Shown: positions 48,511 through 56,513, counted from the first letter of the stretch. The stretch: DNA of 64,000 nucleotides from a bacterium (GCA_905221035.1 CAJNBP010000001.1:230954-294953); one strand, 5' to 3'. Made by a program: numbers and translations. Notes: a model not told the origin generated them from the letters alone.

Positions 48511-51009
48511 TTACACCTCTTTTCGCACAGGTGGTCTGGTATCAAAGGCATGGAGCAGTTCTTCAAATACAGGGTGGAACTGTATCACACCGACACGACC
48601 ATATAAATCACTGATAAGGCATTGCCCGTTTTCCAAATCACGCAATCGCTTCTGATTGTTTTCGTCCTCTGGGTCTACACCAAAAAAGGCTAAGGTCTTT
48701 TTAATCTCGTTAAGGTCAGTGGAACGAAATGCAAATTTTAAGCCGAGGTTATTTTTCAGTTTTTCATCTAAGAGGTCGTCTGTATTTTGGGTCACGAAAT
48801 ATACCCCAGCGTTCATAGCACGACCAGCCCGAACCAGCTTCATAGATAGTGTTTTTCCTTGTGCTACCTGTAAAAAGCTCCATGCTTCGTCTAAATCTAC
48901 AATCTTGAAAATGCTTCGGTCTGTATGGATAAAGTCTAAAGCAAAGGTACTAATGACAATCAGCATAGCAACGGATAAAAGCTCCATAGTGGTATATTCC
49001 TCAAAGGAAGTTTCCTTGTCGGGAAGTACCAAGTCCGCAACCTGTATAATGTTCAGTTGTTTTTCTAAGCTGATAGACTGCTCCACATAACCATTACTGA
49101 ATAATAAATGTGCAAAGTCATAGTCTGTAAAACTTTCGATATGGTCGGCTATACTGGTACTTAGTGGCGTATTCTCAACCCGTAATTCCTCAATCACTTT
49201 CATCAACCCTCGTACTTCACTATTGGTTACTGCACGAATGGCTTTTCTAAGGATTGGGAAGCGTTCCCCATCACGAGAGGAAATCCCCGTAAGGAATGTC
49301 AGAATATCAATAGCCAGTGATTCAGAATCTTTGGGATTTTTCATAATCACATAAGGGTCAAGTAAGCCTTTGTTTTTCTCATCAGAAGTCAGAGTGACGA
49401 TATTGATTTCATGGGAAATCTCTGGCAAGGTTTCTTTCCATCTGCCACGTTCTGCTTTTGGGTCTACAATCACTGCTTGTGCCCCATAAAGCACCGCATA
49501 ATAGACGATAAGGTTATTCGCAAAGGATTTACCACCACCCAGCGAACCAACAAAAGCCGACGCTAACGCATTGGTTACTGAACCCTTAACCCCTTGACTG
49601 GCAAGAGCAGGTTTCAGATAGACATTGCGTCCAGTATCTAAGCTGTAGCCAACATAAATCCCCTCATTTTCCCCCAGCATTTGAGTAGCACCAAAACCTA
49701 AACCAGCGAGGAAATCAGAGGTCACGTATTGAATATAATCATTCATATAACGCTTGCTGGCAGGTAAAAATTCTTCATGTAAGCCGAGCATATCCCCAAA
49801 TGGTCGTACCAGTTTTACGCTTAAATCGTCATAAAAATCTTTCACTTCATTACAACGACGTTTGAGTTCGTCAAGATCATTTGCTGATACCCTTACCACA
49901 TAAGACAGCTTGTACATAGATTCCTTGCTTTGGTCTAAATTGGTTTCCAGCTCATTCACACTTTCCAGAGCTTCCGCCACATTGGAGCTGGTTTCATTAT
50001 CACTTTGCCAAGCGTGGTTATCCAAGTCTTTCAGTTCTTTCTTTTTATTGCGGACAGTAGATAGGGCTTTACGATTCGCTACAATTTCCACATTCATTGA
50101 CGTATCAATCGGGAATGTAAATTGCTGTTGCTGGTAGTAGAAGATTTCAGAGGACGGGAAGTCCAGTTCTCCGACAATGCTGTTAATGGTAAAGTAAGCT
50201 ACATAGACGGTTTCATCTTCCTGCTGGATTTTCAAATATCGCTGTTTTTCTTCCACCAAACAGCGAGTAGGCTTAATCAAGTCATAGTATTTAATCAGCG
50301 TTTCATTATCCAGCTTTTTCTTTGATAGATGGTACTCATACTCTTCATAGGCAGTGCCTGTCTGTCCGTAAAGGTGTTCAATCAGATAGCCGAAGTCGTC
50401 CTTATCTAACCTGCGGATTTTGAAACGACGAGAGATTTTATTTTCTAAGAGCTTTTCCATCTTCTGAAAACGCAGGATTTCATCATTACTCATACTAACA
50501 AAATCGCCCATCAGCTTATGGTTCACATCATAGACAAAATCAGACAAAGCATTTTTTGCTTCAACGGTAAGACTTTTCATAGAAAACTCCTGATCGTTGA
50601 GAAGCAACTTAAAGCCGATAAAGAAACGGTAGTTCACTTGATTTTCGCCAATCATGGATATTAAAGCGTCTGTCTGTTGGTCGATTTTGTCATAGGCAAC
50701 CGCTTTGAGCTTGCCAGTGACTTCATTTTTGGAACGCTCTTGTGCAGAACGTATGCTGGATTCTGTACTGATTTGTAAAGCATGAATTTTGCCATCACGA
50801 TTTTGTGCGATAAGCTGTCTGAAAGAATCATGCACTTGTATTTTCTGTTCTGGACTTAGAAATGAGTAATTGTAAGGAACAAGCTCATAGTAAGCATAAC
50901 ATTCCCCGTCTTTATTCCAGACGAGATTGTTTTCAATGTATTTAATTGGATATGCCATAAAATTCACTCCTAACTGCTGTAATGGCTTCTTGTGGCTGGT
51001 TTCTGCCAA
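48511..51009 (-). CDS. orf16: Tn916 Orf16, VirB4-like conjugation ATPase
   Basis: An 832-residue secretion ATPase (ConE/VirB4/TcpF class) that powers pore assembly or DNA transfer. Walker A is AFVGSLGGGKSFANNL (near residue 480); Walker B is in FKIVDLDEAWSFLQ; VYFVTQNTDDL is the arginine/glutamine sensor region typical of VirB4. It overlaps orf17 by ~68 bp. The frame is complete. Confidence 0.95.
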   Translation of the reverse strand: MAETSHKKPLQQLGVNFMAYPIKYIENNLVWNKDGECYAYYELVPYNYSFLSPEQKIQVHDSFRQLIAQNRDGKIHALQISTESSIRSAQERSKNEVTGKLKAVAYDKIDQQTDALISMIGENQVNYRFFIGFKLLLNDQEFSMKSLTVEAKNALSDFVYDVNHKLMGDFVSMSNDEILRFQKMEKLLENKISRRFKIRRLDKDDFGYLIEHLYGQTGTAYEEYEYHLSKKKLDNETLIKYYDLIKPTRCLVEEKQRYLKIQQEDETVYVAYFTINSIVGELDFPSSEIFYYQQQQFTFPIDTSMNVEIVANRKALSTVRNKKKELKDLDNHAWQSDNETSSNVAEALESVNELETNLDQSKESMYKLSYVVRVSANDLDELKRRCNEVKDFYDDLSVKLVRPFGDMLGLHEEFLPASKRYMNDYIQYVTSDFLAGLGFGATQMLGENEGIYVGYSLDTGRNVYLKPALASQGVKGSVTNALASAFVGSLGGGKSFANNLIVYYAVLYGAQAVIVDPKAERGRWKETLPEISHEINIVTLTSDEKNKGLLDPYVIMKNPKDSESLAIDILTFLTGISSRDGERFPILRKAIRAVTNSEVRGLMKVIEELRVENTPLSTSIADHIESFTDYDFAHLLFSNGYVEQSISLEKQLNIIQVADLVLPDKETSFEEYTTMELLSVAMLIVISTFALDFIHTDRSIFKIVDLDEAWSFLQVAQGKTLSMKLVRAGRAMNAGVYFVTQNTDDLLDEKLKNNLGLKFAFRSTDLNEIKKTLAFFGVDPEDENNQKRLRDLENGQCLISDLYGRVGVIQFHPVFEELLHAFDTRPPVRKEV

Positions 51010-51220
51010 GCGTTACTTTTTTTCCTGCATAGGTCAGCTTTGGTCGCAGTGCATAAGCAATGACAGACTTCAAAAATCCATAAGGCTTTTTACCATCAAA
51101 AGTTTTTGTAGACATAAACCATGTGAAAGCCACAGGAATCCCAAAGTATTTGAGAAATGCTCCCTCTATCATGGAAAGAGGGGGCAAGTTGCCAAGTATC
51201 ATCACTGCAAAGAGTGACAC
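50942..51220 (-). pseudogene. orf17: Tn916 orf17 (TcpE family), 5'-truncated remnant
   Basis: Only the C-terminal ~92 residues remain (LPPLSMIEGAFLKYFGIPVA, FMSTKTFDGKKPYGFLKSVI, then a basic tail). Upstream the frame stays open for ~17 more codons and then meets foreign sequence and a stop. Intact Tn916 Orf17 is nearly twice as long. The GTG at 51220 is just the first start-like codon. The break marks the truncation point of the element. Confidence 0.85.
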
Positions 51221-51240
51221 GACAAACCATGTCGAGTGTG

Positions 51241-51439
51241 TAAGCTTGTTAGAGAAACGTAGTTAATCCTCAAAAGGTTCCCCAAACCTTTTGAGTCCCA
51301 CAAACGCATCACGTTGAGGCGGTATCACTGCTTGTACGAGCTGAGGCATCAGCGAAGTAGAAGTAGATGTTCCGCCCATGGGATAGCTGTCGTAGAGTAA
51401 GGAGTTTACGACGAAACGATACGGTAACAGCGAACCGCT
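51241..51439. other. Junction patch with rumA-3'-end similarity, no gene
   Basis: A stretch of ~200 bp between the Tn916 break and repeat copy 2. acaaacgcatcacgttgag (near 51300) resembles ctcaaacgcatcacgtggag at the end of rlmCD, and would read PQTHHVEAVSLLVRAEASAK in one frame, like the C-terminus of RumA-type enzymes. The following gctgaggc / gctgagtg motifs look like scrambled repeats. It may be the displaced end of another rumA-like gene. Confidence 0.4.
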
Positions 51440-51626
51440 GAGTGTGGAGTGTTGCTACAACGAAAAAGGTGATAATCCTTGATTTCAAGCTATTTTACAA
51501 GCATTTTGTCTTTGTAGATAAAGGCAATTTTGACGTTAAAAAAGTCCTAAAAAGGCACATAGATGTATATGTATTTGTAGATGTCGTTTGCGCATCGAAA
51601 AAATTAATACAAGAATAAATATTTAT
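51440..51626 (+). repeat. Attachment-type direct repeat, copy 2
   Basis: It matches copy 1 from gagtgtg to aataaatatttat with scattered changes. One frame reads ECGVLLQRKR-stop, a variant of the rlmCD C-terminus ([11 protein letters not shown]). After it the sequence departs from copies 1 and 3 and enters the pezAT module. Confidence 0.85.
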
Positions 51627-51680
51627 GGCTCTTTAGGTGACTTTTATAGAAGTAAAGTTTAGGCTAGAAAAACAAGAAAT

Positions 51681-51722
51681 AACGCACCATTTTTGGTGCG
51701 TTTTGCTTTTTTATGCTATAAT
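51681..51722 (+). promoter_or_regulatory. pezAT promoter with palindromic operator
   Basis: Perfect palindrome aacgcacca (51681-51689) / tggtgcgtt (51694-51702) overlaps the -35 TTGGTG (51693-51698); -10 TATAAT (51717-51722) follows at 18 bp. PezA/PezAT repress their own promoter through a palindrome, so this is the likely operator. Confidence 0.75.
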
Positions 51723-51749
51723 GGAATTATAAAAATAAAGGAGTTTGCC

Positions 51750-52226
51750 ATGATTGGAAAGAATATAAAATCCTTACGTAAAACACATGAATTAACACAA
51801 CCCGAATTTGCACGGATTGTAGGTATTTCACGAAATAGTCTGAGTCGTTATGAAAATGGAACTAGTTCAGTCTCTACAGAACTAATAGATATCATCTGTC
51901 AGAAGTTTAATGTATCTTATGTCGATATTGTAGGAGAAGATAAAATGCTCAATCCTGTTGAAGATTATGAATTGACTTTAAAAATTGAAATTGTCAAAGA
52001 AAGAGGTGCTAATCTATTATCTCGACTCTATCGTTATCAAGATAGTCAGGGGATTAGCATCGATGATGAATCTAATCCTTGGATTTTAATGAGTGATGAT
52101 CTATCTGACTTGATTCATACGAATATCTATTTAGTAGAAACTTTTGATGAAATAGAGAGATATAGCGGCTATTTGGATGGAATTGAACGTATGTTAGAGA
52201 TATCTGAAAAACGGATGGTAGCCTAG
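51750..52226 (+). CDS. pezA: PezA antitoxin (XRE-type repressor)
   Basis: 158 residues from ATG 51750 (aaaggag 6 bp upstream); the frame is open further upstream through the promoter, which is not coding. The N-terminal Cro/CI helix-turn-helix is IKSLRKTHELTQPEFARIVG then ISRNSLSRYENG. The C-terminal helical part (residues ~70-158) binds and blocks PezT. It overlaps pezT by one base (TAGTG). Length and layout match pneumococcal PPI-1 PezA, which also lies downstream of rumA. Confidence 0.95.
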   Translation: MIGKNIKSLRKTHELTQPEFARIVGISRNSLSRYENGTSSVSTELIDIICQKFNVSYVDIVGEDKMLNPVEDYELTLKIEIVKERGANLLSRLYRYQDSQGISIDDESNPWILMSDDLSDLIHTNIYLVETFDEIERYSGYLDGIERMLEISEKRMVA

Positions 52227-53011
52227 TGGAAATCCAAGATTATACTGATAGTGAATTCAAACATGCTTTAGAGCGGAATCTTCGTTCTCTGACCAGAGGA
52301 AAAAAGTCCAGTAAGCAACCTATAGCGATTTTACTTGGAGGGCAAAGTGGTGCTGGCAAGACAACAATTCATCGTATAAAACAGAAAGAATTTCAAGGAA
52401 ATATTGTTATCATAGATGGTGATAGTTTTCGCTCTCAGCATCCACACTATATAGAACTGCAGCAAGAATATGGCAAAGATAGCGTTGAATACACCAAGGA
52501 TTTTGCAGGGAAAATGGTAGAGTCTTTAGTAACCGAATTAAGTCATTTGGGATACAATCTTTTGATAGAGGGAACTTTACGAACAGTTGATGTTCCAAAG
52601 AAAACAGCACAACTCTTGAAAAATAAGGGATATGAAGTACAATTAGCCTTGATTGCGACAAAGCCTAAGCTGTCCTATCTGAGCACTCTTATCCGATACG
52701 AAGAACTATACGCTATCAATCCAAATCAAGCACGCGCAACTCCAAAAGAACATCATGATTTCATTGTAAATCATCTAGTTGATAATACCCGACAGTTGGA
52801 AGAACTAGCTATCTTTGAAAGAATTCAAATTTATCAACGAGATAGAAGTTGTGTATATGATTCAAAAGAAAATACAACTTCAGCAGCAGAAGTGCTACAA
52901 GAATGCCTCTTCGGAAAATGGAGCAAGGTAGAGAAAGAGATGTTGAAGGTGGGGGAAAAGAGACTTAATGAATTACTTGAAAATAAACAATTGATATTTT
53001 TAGGAGAGTAG
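52226..53011 (+). CDS. pezT: PezT zeta-type toxin (UDP-GlcNAc kinase)
   Basis: A 261-residue zeta toxin. It phosphorylates UDP-N-acetylglucosamine and so poisons peptidoglycan synthesis. Walker A is LLGGQSGAGKTTIHR (residues ~34-48); IIDGDSFRSQHPHY carries the catalytic Asp and substrate contacts; LLIEGTLRT is the next conserved strand. The start is GTG, overlapping the pezA stop, so translation is coupled. The C-terminal extension (residues ~240-261) is Glu/Lys-rich. It looks intact. Confidence 0.95.
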   Translation: MEIQDYTDSEFKHALERNLRSLTRGKKSSKQPIAILLGGQSGAGKTTIHRIKQKEFQGNIVIIDGDSFRSQHPHYIELQQEYGKDSVEYTKDFAGKMVESLVTELSHLGYNLLIEGTLRTVDVPKKTAQLLKNKGYEVQLALIATKPKLSYLSTLIRYEELYAINPNQARATPKEHHDFIVNHLVDNTRQLEELAIFERIQIYQRDRSCVYDSKENTTSAAEVLQECLFGKWSKVEKEMLKVGEKRLNELLENKQLIFLGE

Positions 53012-53013
53012 AA

Positions 53014-53910
53014 GTGAGAGGGTTTAATAACAAGATAAAGTCTGTTTATCAAGAACTAACAAATTCCAAAGAGAAATTCGGTAGCTTTCACAAGACTTTA
53101 ATTCATTTGCATACACCTGTTTCTTATGATTACAAGCTATTTTCTAATTGGACTACAACGAAATATAAAAAAATTACTGAAGATGAACTATATGATATAT
53201 TTTTTGAAAATAAGAAAAATAAAGTTGATAAGACAATTTTTTTTAGTAATTTTGATAAGGTTGTTTTTTCTAGTTCAAAAGAATATATTAGTTTTCTTAT
53301 GTTAGCAGAGGCAATCATAAAAAATGGAATAGAAATAGTTGTAGTAACTGATCATAATACTACCAAAGGTATTAAAAAGTTACAAATGGCAGTCTCAATC
53401 ATAATGAAAAATTATCCGATTTATGATATAAATCCTCATATTTTACATGGAGTAGAAATTAGTGCAGCAGATAAATTGCATATTGTATGTATATATGATT
53501 ATGAACAAGAATCATGGGTTAATCAATGGTTAAGTGAAAATATTATAAGTGAGAAAGATGGAAGTTATCAACATTCACTGACTATAATGAAGGATTTCAA
53601 TAATCAAAAAATAGTTAACTATATCGCTCATTTCAATAGTTATGACATTTTGAAAAAAGGTTATCACTTATCAGGTGCATATAAACGAAAAATTTTTTCT
53701 AAAGAAAATACACGATTTATTGGGGTTAAAAATATAAATTCTATTGAAGGTTCTAGAAAAAAACTATTAGCAGATTTTAATTGTGAGCCCAACTTTCTAT
53801 TAGATAATGATTCTCACGAAATTGATTCACTCGGGAAGAACAATCTGTGGTTGAAAGGTGGAAAAATTTCTTTCAAGATGTTTCAAGAAGCATTTTGTAT
53901 TTATAGATAA
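53014..53910 (+). pseudogene. PHP-domain phosphoesterase, 3'-truncated at an attachment repeat
   Basis: The N-terminal part of a PHP metal-dependent phosphoesterase. HLHTPVSYDY (first metal His pair), VVVTDHNTTKG, LHGVEISA and IAHFNSY are the PHP motifs in order; DNDSHEIDSLG is the last metal site. GTG start 53014 with taggagag upstream, 2 bp after pezT. In pneumococci a much longer PHP/ATPase-type protein follows pezT. Here the frame ends at residue 298, where ...QEAFCIY is read into attachment repeat copy 3, so the ATPase-like rest is gone. Confidence 0.75.
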
Positions 53911-54014
53911 AGGCAATTTTGACGTCAAAAAGTCCTAAAAAGGTACATGGATGTATATGTATTTGTAGATGTCGTTTGCGTATCGGAAAAATGAATACAA
54001 CAATAAATATTTAT
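53888..54014 (+). repeat. Attachment-type direct repeat, copy 3 (partial)
   Basis: It starts at aagcattttgtatt, inside the repeat, and runs to aataaatatttat, then on through the rep-module leader to 54183. The first ~60 bp of the repeat are lost at the fusion to the PHP gene. A base change here (tatttatagataa for tatttgtagataa) lies within the hybrid stop region. Confidence 0.85.
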
Positions 54015-54020
54015 CTAAGA

Positions 54021-54055
54021 AGAGAACAGTTGAATATTGTTCTCCTTTTTTTATT
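54021..54055 (+). terminator. Attenuator-like hairpin, second copy
   Basis: gagaacagttgaatattgttctc followed by a T run is the counterpart of the hairpin at 34021. The stem is kept, with one G-T pair. Confidence 0.5.
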
Positions 54056-54068
54056 TTCAGGAGGGAAA

Positions 54069-54209
54069 ATGACAAAAGAATTACAATCATCACGCTATAT
54101 TGTCATTTCATTTTTAGTAAGTGAAATGGGAATTGACATTGTTGAAGCCATCTCTCTTATGGCTGAATTAGAAAAAAATGGCTTGGTATTGGATTTGTCA
54201 GCCTACTGA
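54069..54209 (+). pseudogene. Deletion fusion of the small rep-module gene
   Basis: The first 37 or so codons match the 57-aa gene at 34068 (MTKELQSSRY...AISLMAELEK). At tggcttggt (54179-54187) the sequence jumps to the middle of the CPBP gene, out of frame, and stops after 46 codons. The whole repA-to-CPBP interval (~3.5 kb in copy 1) is missing. Confidence 0.85.
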
Positions 54210-54571
54210 TTATCAGTCTATGTTTTAGTCTGATTCATGCTCAAGGAAGCACGAATCAAGCAAACTTAATTGGGCTTCAACATCAAGTTCCTTGGTTTTC
54301 ATTTTTATTATTCTTAATCAATGCGAGTATGGTTGAAGAATTTCTGTATAGAGAAATTTTATGGAACTTGGTCAGAAAATTAGATATTCGAGTTGCTTTG
54401 ACAAGTGTTTTATTTGCCTTAGCTCATCATCCAGGAACCATTCTAGCTTGGTGTTTGTATGTTTCATTGGGAATGTTTTTAGGGATGGTGCGCTATAAAT
54501 CGGACTTATGGGGCAGTATGGGTCTACATTTAGTGTGGAACCTACTAGTTTATAGTTTGCTGCTTGTTTAA
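54179..54571 (+). pseudogene. CPBP protease, second copy, 5'-truncated
   Basis: It continues the CPBP frame from the deletion joint (WLGIGFVSLL) to the stop. All catalytic motifs (EEFLYRE, FALAHHPGT, HLVWN) remain, but the first ~64 residues and the start are gone. ATG 54329 could still start an 80-residue piece beginning at the catalytic helix. Confidence 0.85.
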
Positions 54572-54616
54572 AATAGGTGGCCTGATTTATTTAGATATTC
54601 ATAATGAATGTAATTG

Positions 54617-54645
54617 TTGACAAATATGGACTAATTGCGTATAAT
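54617..54645 (+). promoter_or_regulatory. Consensus promoter of the leader RNA
   Basis: Perfect -35 TTGACA (54617-54622), 17-bp spacer and perfect -10 TATAAT (54640-54645). Expected start of transcription is about 54652. Confidence 0.85.
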
Positions 54646-54651
54646 GAAGGT

Positions 54652-54848
54652 AATTAAATGATATAATTACTTGTGGGCTAGTGGATATGGTCTGCACCCG
54701 CCTGTGGGCTCCGCTCTCAGTTCAGACTGTTTGTTGAGAAAAAGAATAGCAGGACTGCCTACCCTTGAGGAACAGATAGGGCATATCTAGCGTGAGGTGA
54801 AACTCAATACGTGAGAGAGAAGGAAGCAGGAGCTTCCTTCTCTTTTTT
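54652..54848 (+). ncRNA. Structured leader RNA ending in a strong terminator
   Basis: A GC-richer ~195-nt segment in an AT-rich region with no ORF. Possible helices: a closing stem gctag.atatg (54678-54690) with catatctagc (54783-54792), gtctg/cagac (54690-54694 / 54724-54728), ccct/aggg (54762-54765 / 54777-54780), and gag/ctc near 54795. It ends with a perfect 12-bp hairpin (54816-54827 / 54832-54843, loop agga) and five or six T. The ribosome binding site of the next gene follows at once. The block cgcctgtgggctccgct includes a second copy of tgtgggct. It resembles a riboswitch/attenuator or RNA antitoxin, but I match it to no known class. Confidence 0.6.
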
Positions 54849-54862
54849 AGGAGAAAATTCAA

Positions 54863-55498
54863 ATGACTTATACTTTGGAATGGCTAAAGACGTTTGATGG
54901 AAAGATTGATATTCTAAATGTTAAGATGGATTGCTTGGCCAATACTATTGAGAAAAATGTTTCTCAGTACAAATATATTTATCAGACAAATATGGAGAAC
55001 TGTCCTGAAATTATTCTATCAGTCCCAAATTCCTCCATTCCTCATTTTTTAGGATTATCTAGAGAACATCATGTTAATTTACCAACTAATAATGCAGGGA
55101 GTATTTTTGAAGGATTAAAAGATGATTGGACATTGGAACGTCTTAATAAAGCTGATAATGGTTGGTTCAACGAAAATAAATTTAAAATAGTTGGAACCTT
55201 GTTGCTTTATCAAATGTTACATGTAATGGAGTGTAAATTCTATACAACTGATGGCATTTTGAATAGAAGAGTTGGTCGCCGATTTAGAAGAGATCATATT
55301 TATTTTGTAGTTTTTAAATTAAGTAATGGTATCAGTTATACAGTAGAACTATCACATGAACAAGGTAATCAATACTTTCCAAGAAGCCTTAAAATCAATG
55401 ATACCTCCGTTACAGATTGTAGAGAAATAGAGCTTAGACTCATTAATAAGATTCGATTTAAACCAGTTAAGGCAAGAAAGGTGAAATGGCCATCTTGA
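54863..55498 (+). CDS. Putative PBECR4-like nuclease-fold protein controlled by RNA leader
   Basis: A 211-residue, mildly basic, soluble protein without signal or membrane segment. A central segment IPHFLGLSREHHVNLP, a helical middle (WTLERLNKADNGWFNENKF), LLLYQMLHVMECKFYTTDG and a terminal ISYTVELSHEQGNQYFPRSL recall PBECR (Barnase-EndoU-ColicinE5/D-RelE-like) toxin-fold domains; I hold this only tentatively. The C-terminus (VKARKVKWPS) is basic. ATG has taggagaaa upstream, placed directly behind an intrinsic terminator. It sits between two CPBP fragments, a typical cargo slot. Confidence 0.6.
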   Translation: MTYTLEWLKTFDGKIDILNVKMDCLANTIEKNVSQYKYIYQTNMENCPEIILSVPNSSIPHFLGLSREHHVNLPTNNAGSIFEGLKDDWTLERLNKADNGWFNENKFKIVGTLLLYQMLHVMECKFYTTDGILNRRVGRRFRRDHIYFVVFKLSNGISYTVELSHEQGNQYFPRSLKINDTSVTDCREIELRLINKIRFKPVKARKVKWPS

Positions 55499-55536
55499 GT
55501 AAAAAAATGAAATCATGACTACATCACCATTTTCTC

Positions 55537-55794
55537 TTAATTGATGCGAGTATGGTTGAAGAATTTTTGTATCGAGAAATTTTATGGAACTTGGTCAAAA
55601 AATTAGATATCAGAATTGCCTTGACAAGTGTTTTGTTCGCTTTAGCTCATCATCCAGGAACCATTCTAGCTTGGTGTTTGTATGTTTCATTGGGAATGTT
55701 TTTAGGGCTTGTACGCTATAAATCTGACTTATGGGGCAGTATGGGTCTACATTTAGTGTGGAACCTATCAGTCTATGTCTTATTTTTTCTTTAA
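55537..55794 (+). pseudogene. CPBP protease, third copy, C-terminal fragment
   Basis: Similarity to the CPBP gene starts abruptly near tgatgcgagtatggttgaag and runs to its stop (...SVYVLFFL). It is more diverged than copy 2 (VKKLDIRIALTS, MFLGLVRYKSD). The three catalytic motifs are kept. ATG 55552 could make an 80-residue product, but no ribosome binding site precedes it. Confidence 0.8.
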
Positions 55795-55860
55795 TAATAG
55801 CTGGTCTGTCTTACGTATGGATTAATTTTGAAATAAAAAAATAAATGAATTGATTTTAAA

Positions 55861-55905
55861 GAAACAAAATGCTAACATATATAGAGGATGTTAGCATTTT
55901 GTTTC
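55861..55905 (+). promoter_or_regulatory. AbiE operator: perfect 18-bp inverted repeat
   Basis: Arms 55861-55878 and 55888-55905 are perfectly complementary, with a 9-nt spacer, 17 bp before the abiEi start. AbiEi antitoxins repress their operon by binding inverted repeats upstream, so this is the likely operator. Confidence 0.75.
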
Positions 55906-55922
55906 TAAGAAAGGAGAATGAT

Positions 55923-56513
55923 ATGGTTGATAAAAGAGAGAAACTGATGAACTCTTTCAATCAGTATGGTTTTTTAACTTTTAAACAAGTAATAGATGAA
56001 AATTTACACTACAAAACCTTATTAAAAATGGTTACAGAAGGAAAAATTGATACTGAAGAAAAAGGGTTATATCGCTTACCTGATATTTATTTAGATGAGT
56101 GGTTTGTCCTTCAGTATCGATTTCCAAAGGGAATCTTTTCTTTGGAGACAGCACTTTGGTTACATGGTTTATCTTTGACTATCCCTTTTAACATGACGAT
56201 GAGTTTTCCTTATGGTACGAATACCAAAAACATTAAGGAAGCAGATATATGTCCTATTATCTTACGCTCTCACTATAGTGAAGGAATTATTGAAATAGAG
56301 CGTCTTCCTGGTCAATTTATTAAAGTTTATGAAATTGAACGAGTTTTGGTTGAATGTCTAAGACCAGTTCATCAGGTGGATCTTCAAATTATTGCACCAG
56401 CGTTTAAGAAATATTTTCAACAGAATCAAATTCATTTACACAAATTATTTTATTATGCCCAGTTATTTAAAGTAACTGATAAGTTACAATCTTATACGGA
56501 GGTGCTATCTTAA
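55923..56513 (+). CDS. abiEi: AbiEi type IV antitoxin / transcriptional repressor
   Basis: 196 residues from ATG 55923, preceded by aaaggag; the frame extends upstream through the operator but that part is not coding. The N-terminal winged helix (FNQYGFLTFKQVIDENLHYK) binds DNA; the C-terminal AbiEi domain has FSLETALWLHGLSLTIP and the EIERVLVECLR segment. In the type IV system it counters the toxin without direct contact and represses the operon. It overlaps abiEii (TAATG). Confidence 0.92.
   Translation: MVDKREKLMNSFNQYGFLTFKQVIDENLHYKTLLKMVTEGKIDTEEKGLYRLPDIYLDEWFVLQYRFPKGIFSLETALWLHGLSLTIPFNMTMSFPYGTNTKNIKEADICPIILRSHYSEGIIEIERLPGQFIKVYEIERVLVECLRPVHQVDLQIIAPAFKKYFQQNQIHLHKLFYYAQLFKVTDKLQSYTEVLS

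Larger units (their letters stand above)
38117..51240 (-). mobile_element. Tn916-type conjugative element with tet(M), truncated at its conjugation end
   Basis: Reading on the minus strand from the truncated end are orf17 (partial), orf16, orf15, orf14, orf13, orf12, tet(M), orf6, orf9 (reverse), orf7, orf8, xis and int, the exact Tn916 order. Missing are the rest of orf17 and orf18 to orf24, including the relaxase (orf20), FtsK-like coupling protein (orf21), oriT and the left terminus. The int end at ~38117-38280 keeps the DR2-like aagtagtaaatt Int arm site. The element cannot excise by its own termini or start transfer. Confidence 0.93.

Noticed and set aside
54652..54848. Classical type III antitoxin (tandem RNA repeats)
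   Set aside because: Only two copies of the 8-mer tgtgggct are present; no tandem array of ~35 nt repeats as in ToxIN, so the locus is reported as an analogue, not a member.
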